A DNA stretch of 64,000 bases. Origin: Rikenellaceae bacterium (lineage in GTDB: Bacteria > Bacteroidota > Bacteroidia > Bacteroidales > UBA932). The translations under genes and the position numbers were made by a program. The notes under the pieces are model-generated. The model searched no databases. It saw only the letters and a program-made list of their open reading frames with translations, and was not told the origin of the DNA. This document shows positions 1 through 6,396 of this stretch, in pieces (positions within the stretch are counted from its first letter, which is position 1; every line of letters starts with the position of its first letter). The DNA is taken from NCBI GenBank assembly GCA_003542575.1, contig DPKJ01000008.1:56470-120469 (forward strand). The letters are read 5' to 3'.

Positions 1-349
1 TGTCCTTGAGAAATGCAGATTCCACTTTAGTTTGGAGTTTCTTGTCCTTCTTCGTAATCAATACATCTCGGCCCGCTGCCTTAAACTCCTGAATGATTGG
101 AATAAAATAGCTTTCGAGATTGAATTCTAAATTTTTTTCGACTAGAGAAAAATCCAAATCCTCGGAAAACCGAGGCAAACTGTGAAATATCCGCAAACAT
201 GTGCCTCCGTAAAAAGCAGCTTTATCAAAAAAACCTCCCCGGTAGAGCCCGGCAAGAGCTATCTCCTGCATAACTTCCTGTGTTGCATTTCGCTTTTGTT
301 CGATGGTCTTTATATCGTACCGATTGAGCATCTGATCAAATATGGTCAT
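1..349 (-). CDS. AbiEii-type nucleotidyltransferase toxin, partial (C-terminus beyond window)
   Basis: Toxin half of an AbiE-type (type IV) toxin-antitoxin or abortive-infection pair; family members are nucleotidyltransferases that inactivate tRNA or other targets. Reading the minus strand from position 349 gives 116 codons open to the window edge. The nucleotidyltransferase signature is visible: a GGT turn at residues 48-50 followed by LRIFH, then SEDLDF at 62-67, which carries the two metal-binding Asp. The start ATG (349-347) overlaps the TGA of the AbiEi-like gene (348-346) in an ATGA arrangement, as expected for a translationally coupled operon. Only about the first 40-50% of a usual-length toxin is present here. 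Confidence 0.88.
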   Translation of the reverse strand, partial: MTIFDQMLNRYDIKTIEQKRNATQEVMQEIALAGLYRGGFFDKAAFYGGTCLRIFHSLPRFSEDLDFSLVEKNLEFNLESYFIPIIQEFKAAGRDVLITKKDKKLQTKVESAFLKD

Positions 350-972
350 CTGGATAATAGTTTTAGTAATAATTCAAGCGTCTTTTTCTTCTTTCCTGTA
401 ACGACACATTGTTCTATAATGCTTTTGTTCATCATTTCAAATGCCGATGTGTCCAGACGCAGATCTGTTTCTAAATAAATTTCGACGGCCTTCTTCGACT
501 GAAAATTTAGGTGAGGTGTAGAAACAATTATATCGCACAGGGCTTTTTCGGGCGAAGCAATTAGGAATGTATATTTATTATCGACTGTTTTTTGAACTAT
601 GCCTATGGAGTAATAGTTTTCATTAACAGATATATACTGAAATTCAGCAATACTGTTTTCGAAATTTTTAGAACGATTGGCAGTTGCTGAGCGGATGGTA
701 TATACCTGTTCCGGAATTAAACCATAATATCGCAACGCGCTCTCCATTGATACATAAGAAGGGCCATATAGATGATTGGCTATCAACTCTACAGAGAGCA
801 GCTCTCCCGAGATTTCGGGCGAAACTACATACATTCCCTTCTTTAATCTTATAAGACTGCCCTTGTTTTCAAGCGATGCAATCTTGTTCTTCGGAAACTT
901 ATATTTTAAGAATAGTGCCCGAAGAACAGAATAATCAACAGGTATCATCCCAAGTTGTTTTAGTACTTTCAT
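346..972 (-). CDS. AbiEi-family antitoxin
   Basis: 208 residues resembling AbiEi-type antitoxins of type IV toxin-antitoxin systems, which usually act as DNA-binding autorepressors of the operon. The N-terminus (about 1-60) looks like the family's winged-helix domain, with a basic LKKGMYVVS stretch at its end. The middle has the SVELIANHLYGPSYVSMESAL type segment that is well conserved in this family. The gene is first in the operon and overlaps the toxin start by 4 nt. A Bacteroidota-type -7 box lies upstream at 999-1006. Family assignment is firm; anti-phage function is inferred from the family. Confidence 0.87.
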   Translation of the reverse strand: MKVLKQLGMIPVDYSVLRALFLKYKFPKNKIASLENKGSLIRLKKGMYVVSPEISGELLSVELIANHLYGPSYVSMESALRYYGLIPEQVYTIRSATANRSKNFENSIAEFQYISVNENYYSIGIVQKTVDNKYTFLIASPEKALCDIIVSTPHLNFQSKKAVEIYLETDLRLDTSAFEMMNKSIIEQCVVTGKKKKTLELLLKLLSR

Positions 973-998
973 CGCATATATTTCTAATACTATTACAG

Positions 999-1006
999 CA
1001 AATATA
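999..1006 (-). promoter_or_regulatory. Candidate -7 promoter element of the abiE operon
   Basis: On the minus strand this reads TATATTTG, matching the Bacteroidota -7 consensus TAnnTTTG, 27 nt upstream of the AbiEi start. No convincing -33 TTTG was found at the expected spacing. Confidence 0.4.
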
Positions 1007-1232
1007 CAAATAATTGCTTAGATAGTTGAAAAAAAAGATGCTATGTGTGCATAAAACAATATTGTTCTGTTTTAGTAAATTCTAATTTGACATGATATTT
1101 AAGTAGAGTTGTGATTTGCTTTCAATTTTTTTTATCTTAAATATACCAACCACATATTATTGAGACTATTATCATATTATGATTTGTGATTTTTATTTTA
1201 ACTTTAGTATTTAAAAATCAACTAAATATATC

Positions 1233-1508
1233 ATGCAAGTTATGGAAGTAAGCTACATTAACAAAAAATTAGATTTTCCGGATAGTGAAAACGAGAAAAA
1301 AAGAATCATTGAATTACTTAAGGACTCACAGCAGGTACATGGTGCTTTTAATACAGATTTGGACTTAACTGAAGCCGATTTGTATTTGAAGTTTTTCATC
1401 AAAGAATTAACTGATTTTGATGTTCAATTTATCAAATTTGGATATAGGTGTGAGATGCCATATATCAAGGATATTAAGCAATATCTTTTCATAGCTGAAA
1501 AATATTAG
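1233..1508 (+). CDS. Hypothetical protein, 91 aa
   Basis: I do not recognise this protein. It is acidic, probably soluble, and alternates predicted helices rich in Lys, Glu, Leu and Ile with a short C-terminal strand region. No signal peptide or membrane segment is visible. It stands alone in an AT-rich stretch between the abiE operon and a small zinc-ribbon gene. Its amino-acid composition looks like a real protein rather than translated AT-rich noise, which is the main reason to keep it. Function unknown. Confidence 0.5.
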   Translation: MQVMEVSYINKKLDFPDSENEKKRIIELLKDSQQVHGAFNTDLDLTEADLYLKFFIKELTDFDVQFIKFGYRCEMPYIKDIKQYLFIAEKY

Positions 1509-1884
1509 ATATCCATATAACTTACACTGACCATTATTTTGTGTAAATTATAATTGAGAGTTCATTTTCACATTAAGATTCTGTTATCAAATATAAGAAT
1601 AAACTGACTCAGAAACTTACTTACATATTAATTAGGCTAGAATTGCCTTGAAAATTGTTTACTTATAAGCTCAGGCGGGATATACCTACGCTTATTTGCC
1701 ATAAATTGTGATTCCATTTGATAAATGGTTATAATTAATAGTGCTTTTGTATTTATGCAGAACCATTTACACAATTTAATTGATAGGCCCTTTGAATAAC
1801 TTTACTAACAGTTACGCTGAAGCTAATAAATACAGGTTGATTTGATAAGGTCAACCTGTATTGAAATAATTCTAAGGTAAAGGT
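1509..1884. other. AT-rich intergenic stretch, no gene seen
   Basis: Nothing codes convincingly here. The only clear structure is the 12-bp perfect stem at 1829-1862, listed separately as a terminator. Confidence 0.5.
1829..1862 (-). terminator. Hairpin downstream of the zinc-ribbon gene
   Basis: A perfect 12-bp inverted repeat (1829-1840 with 1851-1862) and a 10-nt loop. Read leftward it follows the zinc-ribbon stop codon by about 22 nt and is followed by a broken T-rich stretch, so it fits a factor-independent terminator for that gene. Confidence 0.6.
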
Positions 1885-2025
1885 CTAACCAATCCTGATC
1901 CATGTTGCACCATGACATTTAGGGCATGGTGGTAAAGTATCCGTTTGGTCATCTAATCTAATTACCTGACCGCATGTTGTACATCTATACAACCCTTTTC
2001 CTGGTTTTTCTCCTGTTTTATACAT
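1885..2025 (-). CDS. Small zinc-ribbon protein, 46 aa
   Basis: A 46-residue protein with two CxxC pairs (CTTC at residues 15-18, CPKC at 34-37) that would chelate one zinc. It starts MYKTGEKPGKGLYRC and contains a DDQTDTLPPCPKC stretch, closely like the short zinc-ribbon proteins widespread in bacteria, whose role is not well defined. The gene is short but supported by the intact start, the motif spacing and the hairpin just after its stop. It lies alone within the AT-rich region. Whether it is cargo of the island or an older resident cannot be told from the sequence. Confidence 0.85.
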   Translation of the reverse strand: MYKTGEKPGKGLYRCTTCGQVIRLDDQTDTLPPCPKCHGATWIRIG

Positions 2026-2121
2026 TATTCTACTTATTTAAGAAGTGCCTTATGGTGTTATTTCATATAATATTATTTCTCTTATCTAAGGTTGAACTGC
2101 TCCGGCTACTTAAAACTATTT

Positions 2122-2415
2122 TTATAGTCTTTTTATAATTTTCTTCCATGTTTGATTTTCACTGTCGTATTTTTTTATATTCTCACTATTTCCTCTTTCA
2201 ATCTTTTCAATTTTTAAAGATGAAGAATTAGATGAGAGATATTTCCCTATTTTAGAATGAGCAGCTCTAAAAATTCCCTTCTTACTATCTTTAAAAGAGT
2301 ACAATAGTTCAACATAGTCTTTTTCATATGTTGATAGGTATTTTTCAATAAACTCATGAGAATCAAATTCACATTCTAATCTTGAAATGATTGTTTTAAC
2401 TTTTTCTTTATCCAA
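2122..2415 (-). CDS. Hypothetical protein, 97 aa
   Basis: Unrecognised. A highly charged, Lys- and Glu-rich soluble protein with likely helices at residues 1-45 (FIEKYLSTYEKDYVELLYSF) and a middle part containing FRAAHSKIGKYLS. No signal peptide, membrane segment or metal motif. The biased charged composition suggests a genuine coding sequence. It is unpaired: its neighbours are the zinc-ribbon gene on the same strand about 100 nt downstream and an AT-rich gap upstream. Confidence 0.5.
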   Translation of the reverse strand: MDKEKVKTIISRLECEFDSHEFIEKYLSTYEKDYVELLYSFKDSKKGIFRAAHSKIGKYLSSNSSSLKIEKIERGNSENIKKYDSENQTWKKIIKRL

Positions 2416-2779
2416 AGTGATGATTTATTAATTATCGGAGTATAAACGGCTTCTTTTTTAACCTCTTTAAGAAATGGTCAATTTATTCTTATTTATATTG
2501 GACACATTTAATTATTGTAAAGCACTCTGAATATTTACAATTCCCAACTGCATTTTTTAAATAAAACAGTGAAGATTATTTAAAAAAATCCAAAGACATA
2601 AAAAGGTTCTTTTACATTGCAATTATTTACTTAGTATGTAATTTGTTTAATTAGTTTTTATTGCCTCATGTTTATGAGAATTTGATTAGTTTCTATAGTG
2701 GGTATGGCCTCCAATTAAAATATTATATAATATTGGATGTTTAGTCCTTTAATATCTGAGAAATTTTGATATAAAATTA
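2416..2779. other. AT-rich intergenic stretch, no gene seen
   Basis: Very AT-rich. It separates the leftward 97-aa gene from the rightward DUF4062 unit, so it should hold both promoters. I could not identify a convincing -7/-33 pair, and no structured RNA was recognised. Confidence 0.4.
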
Positions 2780-3019
2780 TTGTTAAAAATAGAAATAAAT
2801 ATCAGCTTTTCAAATAATAACTCATTTCTTAATACCCACTTAATGATAGATTCTGTGAATATTGATTATTTGATTCCAATTACATATCTTAGATGGTCAA
2901 ACTGCAACAACAATACAATAAAACGTACTTCACGAGAAATCTTAATTGCATTAAAGAATCAATTTGAATATCAAGCATTAGATAGACTAAAATTTAAACA
3001 TCGGTTATATTCATCATAA
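2780..3019 (+). CDS. Hypothetical protein, 79 aa, upstream partner of the DUF4062 gene
   Basis: Unrecognised small protein, probably starting at a TTG. It ends one nucleotide before the ATG of the DUF4062 gene, so the two are very likely co-transcribed and perhaps translationally coupled. The C-terminal half (residues 45-79) looks helical and basic. It has no membrane segment. It is a separate gene rather than a frameshifted N-terminus of its neighbour, because the DUF4062 protein begins with its own normal start. Given the tight spacing it could be a regulator, inhibitor or specificity partner of the neighbour; that is inference. Confidence 0.5.
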   Translation: MLKIEINISFSNNNSFLNTHLMIDSVNIDYLIPITYLRWSNCNNNTIKRTSREILIALKNQFEYQALDRLKFKHRLYSS

Positions 3020-3020
3020 A

Positions 3021-3944
3021 ATGGGAAAGAAAATATTTATCTCATCAACCTATTTGGATTTGGTAGAATACAGACAAGGAGTTTGGAAATTATTAAATCA
3101 ATACAATGTAAAAATCCTTGGAATGGAGTCTTTTGGAGCAAGGAAATCAAATGTCTTAGAAACATGTGTAAACGAGGTTAAAAGATCTGATATTTTTCTA
3201 TGTATAATCGGCATGAAATATGGTTCAATTGAAGAAAGTTCAACTAAATCTTACACTCAGCTCGAATACGAAAAAGCATTAGAATGTAATCTTGATATTC
3301 TTGTTTATATGATCGATGAAAATAAAGGGTGTGTTTATCCTAAAAATGTTGATATAGGAGAGAAAGGGGAAAGTTTAAGAAAATTTAAAGAAGAGATAAT
3401 AAGACACCACACTCCAGGTTATTATAAATCAGTAAAGGATTTCTTATGCAGTCTTAAATTAGATTTAGACTTAAAATTAATCCCTTTAAGGAAAGGCTTT
3501 ACTCGTCCAAAAGAATTAGTTTGTAAAACCACATATTTTAAGGTGAATGGTGAAGATTGGATAGCTTTTGTAGGCTACTTTTATGATTTACCCTATGAAA
3601 TTCTAACCACTCCAGTTGATATTAGACATATCGGAAGACTTCCCAAAATTGGTACTTTAGAACCTTCTACTATTGGAGATAAAGAGATTCTTTGTTTCTC
3701 GTTTACTGATCATTATGGGTATAAAAATATTATTGGAGGTATTGATTACGAACAAAAAGGAATAACAAAACGATTTGATAAAATTATTTCTAAACTTCTT
3801 GTTAATGATACTCCTATCGATGTTATAATTGACGTGATAAAAGAAATGGATATAATTGATTTAGATACACCCAATGATTGGAAATTTGGTGTAGTTAAGG
3901 CTATTAAAAAAAGAGTTCAAAACAATACCATGGTTGATAATTGA
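3021..3944 (+). CDS. DUF4062 domain protein fused to a ribonucleotide-reductase-tail-like domain
   Basis: 307 residues in two parts. Residues 4-105 are a DUF4062 domain: the opening IFISSTYLDL, then SDIFLCIIGMKYGSI (56-70) and YTQLEYEKAL (78-87) match the pattern of this TIR-like family, often found at the front of signalling and defence proteins. Residues about 161-298 resemble, by recall, the extreme C-terminal domain of large ribonucleotide reductase subunits: RPKEL (162-166), a strand pair ending in LPYEI (190-194), a GTL turn at 211, then TKRFDKIISKLL (249-260), TPIDVIIDVIKEM, and a final helix ending in AIKKRV. No reductase catalytic domain is present. A small unknown gene sits 1 nt upstream. 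DUF4062 assignment is firm; the second domain is inference. Confidence 0.8.
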   Translation: MGKKIFISSTYLDLVEYRQGVWKLLNQYNVKILGMESFGARKSNVLETCVNEVKRSDIFLCIIGMKYGSIEESSTKSYTQLEYEKALECNLDILVYMIDENKGCVYPKNVDIGEKGESLRKFKEEIIRHHTPGYYKSVKDFLCSLKLDLDLKLIPLRKGFTRPKELVCKTTYFKVNGEDWIAFVGYFYDLPYEILTTPVDIRHIGRLPKIGTLEPSTIGDKEILCFSFTDHYGYKNIIGGIDYEQKGITKRFDKIISKLLVNDTPIDVIIDVIKEMDIIDLDTPNDWKFGVVKAIKKRVQNNTMVDN

Positions 3945-3982
3945 TAATTAGATATAAAGTATTTTCATTTAAAAATTTGTTT

Positions 3983-4041
3983 TGTCGGACCCCCTTAAAA
4001 TCGGACATAGATTCATTGGACAAGTTCATTTATTTTCAAAC
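3983..4041. repeat. Direct repeat, copy 1, flanking the PD-(D/E)XK gene
   Basis: Shares a ~58-bp imperfect match (about 85% by eye) with 5731-5789. Both contain a CGGACCCCCT start, a GGACATAGATTCATT core and a TTTTCAAAC end, in the same orientation. They may be remnants of one insertion-sequence end, but no transposase is present. Confidence 0.8.
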
Positions 4042-4143
4042 GAAGTTTAACCAATAAAAAAGAGAAAATTCTGATAGATATTTTGTCAAAATTTTCCTGT
4101 TTGCAGAATTATGGCGCAAAAATGGCGCAAATTGTAAAAGACA

Positions 4144-4178
4144 AAACCCCAACTGGCTGATAGCCAATTAGGGTTTAT
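4144..4178. terminator. Hairpin, possible terminator
   Basis: A 15-bp stem with two mismatches (AAACCC...GGGTTT outer part, TGGCT/AGCCA inner part, 3-nt loop), followed rightward by a T-rich stretch. It could terminate rightward transcription from the DUF4062 unit about 200 nt upstream, or be a leftover of a mobile-element junction. Confidence 0.45.
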
Positions 4179-4516
4179 TTGTTCCAGTTCCCGGAGAAGG
4201 AAAATTATCCGAACCATTCTTAAGGGATTTGGCGTTGATAGAAAATTGAAAAAATGATTCAAATATATGGTAATGAGTAAAATATATTTACTAAATTTGA
4301 AAATGAGTCATTGTCCTTTGTTTCGGGATTCTGTCAAAAAAGGGATCTCGACAATATTTATGTAGGTTATAACTTCCTATCAAATGACAAAAGGCAGGTG
4401 GTAATTAACACTGAATAGCAGGCAGTGCCAGCATTAAAGGATTGGAATATATAACCATTTCAAGTAATATGTCCCATTAATAGGGGTCTTGTACAATTAG
4501 CAATGCATAATGTTTT

Positions 4517-5569
4517 TTATTTATGATTTTTTTTATAATTCAACATAGCTTCAACGCATTTTGCTATGTAAGAATTGACTTTCTCTTTGTCATTTATAAG
4601 TAACGCTTTTAATGTCTCGTTAGATAAGTCACTACCATTAATTGTTGATTCTGGTACTCCTCTTTCATCTGGAAATTCAGCATAGATTTCTTTATTATTT
4701 AAAGGGTAAAAAGAAAATCCACCTATTGGGTTGCCGTCATATTTTAAATCGAGCTGGAACCCATTATTTTTAATTGGATACCATTCATTGCATTCTATCT
4801 CATTATCGTCTAAGTAATCTTTAAACATAGTTTTAAATCTCTCCCGAATTTCTGTATCCTCAAAAAAATTGCGACCATTTAATGTTTTATAAATATCAAT
4901 TGCTAACGACATTTTTTTAGGGTCTTTTTTCAAATAATCTAATACTTCTTCCATATATTTATCTCTATTAATTACATTTCTTACTAACTCTACATATATT
5001 TCCAGGCTCACTTTAATTCTGTTGTTAGCTGGATCGGTAGTCTCCGTTATACACTTTTCCAACCATTTTACAATGTCTTTTTCGTAGCTTAAGCATGGAT
5101 GTATGCAGTCACGATCATTTGGAGGCAATTCGCCATATTTGGTAAGATAGTATGGGGTGATATCATCAAACTCCTTTTGAAGAGCTTCGCAATACTTTTG
5201 CAACTGACCAGATTTTCCTCGATCATCCACCTTATTCTCAATGATAATTATCTTATTTTTGTCCCTGATGAAGATATCAACATAACCTCCTGCTGGTAGC
5301 TCTCTGTAGATTTTTGCATCGTTGAATTCAATAAAACCAGGTTCTAAACCGATTTGTTCTAAAAACAGTTCGAAATATTTTTTATTGAGTTTAAGAAAGT
5401 CTGAAATCAAATTTGAATGTAATTTTTCTGATCTACCAAGCCCTGTATTTATAAGTAGGTTGAATTTTTTTTTGTTGTCAAGATCTTTTAATTGATTTTC
5501 AAGTTCAGTAAAAAGAATTGTATACTCTTCCATAGTTTTATTAAATAAAATTTCCATAAAGATAATCAT
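4517..5569 (-). CDS. PD-(D/E)XK nuclease superfamily protein
   Basis: 350 residues. The nuclease core is visible at residues 90-126: GGYVDIF with the catalytic Asp98, a hydrophobic strand, then ENK (111-113) supplying Glu and Lys, then QLQKY. The N-terminal HSNLISDFL (51-59) is also typical of the PD-(D/E)XK families annotated as hypothetical restriction-like nucleases. The C-terminal 150 residues look like an alpha/beta domain with a GGFSFYPL segment, of unknown role. Alternative start at Met5. No methyltransferase or other restriction partner is next to it; the gene is bracketed by two direct repeats. A defence or mobile-element function is likely but not shown. Confident of superfamily, not of target. 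Confidence 0.78.
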   Translation of the reverse strand: MIIFMEILFNKTMEEYTILFTELENQLKDLDNKKKFNLLINTGLGRSEKLHSNLISDFLKLNKKYFELFLEQIGLEPGFIEFNDAKIYRELPAGGYVDIFIRDKNKIIIIENKVDDRGKSGQLQKYCEALQKEFDDITPYYLTKYGELPPNDRDCIHPCLSYEKDIVKWLEKCITETTDPANNRIKVSLEIYVELVRNVINRDKYMEEVLDYLKKDPKKMSLAIDIYKTLNGRNFFEDTEIRERFKTMFKDYLDDNEIECNEWYPIKNNGFQLDLKYDGNPIGGFSFYPLNNKEIYAEFPDERGVPESTINGSDLSNETLKALLINDKEKVNSYIAKCVEAMLNYKKNHK

Positions 5570-5730
5570 ATGTTATTAATATACAAGACTATCTGTCTTT
5601 GTCTCTGTAACACTTGTTGTTTTCGTTAGTTTTTATCAATGTTAATGAACGGCATTCTTCAGAACAAAAGTGTTCGATTCTTTTTACACTATGCGGGATA
5701 ATTATGTCTTTATGTCGGAACCCCTAAATG

Positions 5731-5789
5731 TGACGGACCCCCTGAAAAACGGACATAGATTCATTCGACAAAATCATTTGTTTTCAAAC
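5731..5789. repeat. Direct repeat, copy 2, flanking the PD-(D/E)XK gene
   Basis: Same orientation as the copy at 3983-4041; the two bracket about 1.7 kb containing only the nuclease gene. A shorter degenerate copy of the first 16 bp precedes it at 5713-5728. Confidence 0.8.
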
Positions 5790-5973
5790 TATAGGAGCTT
5801 ACCCCACATCCGGCATTTTAAGTGTTTGCATAACTGTTTGGTTAAATGGGTTATACAAAACAGATTGCTCGTTTTTTGGACAATTGATTTTGTAATGACC
5901 TGGAATATAAAGGCTTAAACAAACACTTAAAAACCATCTTTCCGAAACGATTAGTGATAGAAACACATAAAGC

Positions 5974-6005
5974 AAAAGAGGATGACGTTCAAGTCATCCT
6001 CTTTT
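5974..6005 (-). terminator. Terminator of tRNA-Leu
   Basis: A perfect 13-bp stem (5974-5986 with 5993-6005), 6-nt loop, ending in TTTT read leftward. It starts 4 nt beyond the mature tRNA 3' end. Confidence 0.85.
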
Positions 6006-6009
6006 CCCG

Positions 6010-6093
6010 TACCCGGAGCCGGGATCGAACCGGCACAGCCTTGCAGCTACTGGTGTTTGAGACCAGCGCGTCTACCGATTCCGCCATCCGGGC
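6010..6093 (-). tRNA. tRNA-Leu (anticodon CAA)
   Basis: An 84-nt class II tRNA. The 7-bp acceptor stem (GCCCGGA with TCCGGGT), an anticodon loop CTCAAAC closed by CTGGT/ACCAG, a long variable arm and a GGTTCGATCC T-arm loop are all readable on the minus strand. CCA is not encoded. It has its own promoter (6123-6153) and terminator, and marks the boundary between the AT-rich accessory stretch and core genes. Confidence 0.95.
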
Positions 6094-6396
6094 ATAAAAA
6101 AGTGTTCGGTAAACAGGGAGTGCAAAAATAGCTAATATTTTTTTAAAAACAAGAACCTGTGCAGCAGAAAGTCAAAGCTTACCGGTGCACAGGTTTTGAT
6201 TATTCTGTTAGTGTCTTGAATTTTGTATCACAACTTAAGTTATTAATATTTGTACAACAACTTTACTCCTCAAGTCACGAGTTGCATTTTTTGCCGTTTA
6301 GTTGTTATTGTACAAATTGTGTAGCTGTTATCGTACAAATGTTGGCTGTTACTGTACTAATAATGTTTGGTGCAAAATTCAATTGAGATATAAACG
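6094..6396. other. Intergenic stretch with three degenerate short repeats
   Basis: Beyond the tRNA promoter there is no gene. A TGTTATnGTACAAAT-like unit occurs at 6303, 6326 and (more degenerate) 6347, spaced 23 and 21 nt, just after the M16 protease stop read leftward. No terminator hairpin was identified here. Confidence 0.45.
6123..6153 (-). promoter_or_regulatory. Promoter of tRNA-Leu
   Basis: On the minus strand the -7 box TATTTTTG (6130-6123) matches TAnnTTTG, with CTTG (6153-6150) 19 bp upstream as a -33 element. Transcription would start about 20 nt before the mature tRNA. Confidence 0.6.

Larger units (their letters stand above)
3945..4516. other. Intergenic stretch with direct repeat, short tandem repeat and hairpin
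   Basis: No complete gene. It holds copy 1 of a ~58-bp direct repeat (3983-4041), an 11-bp tandem repeat (4111-4121 and 4122-4132), and a 15-bp imperfect hairpin near 4144-4178 followed by a CCCGGAG that also occurs at the 3' end of the tRNA-Leu gene. One plus frame stays open from about 4029 to a TGA at 4158-4160 and may be the tail of a lost recombinase, but that is weak. 4200-4500 shows nothing. Confidence 0.4.
5570..6009. other. Intergenic stretch with second direct repeat and tRNA terminator
   Basis: Contains copy 2 of the direct repeat (5731-5789) and, just before it at 5713-5728, a partial duplicate of the repeat's beginning. The tRNA-Leu terminator lies at 5974-6005. The small open frames here overlap the repeat and show no protein-like composition. 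Confidence 0.5.
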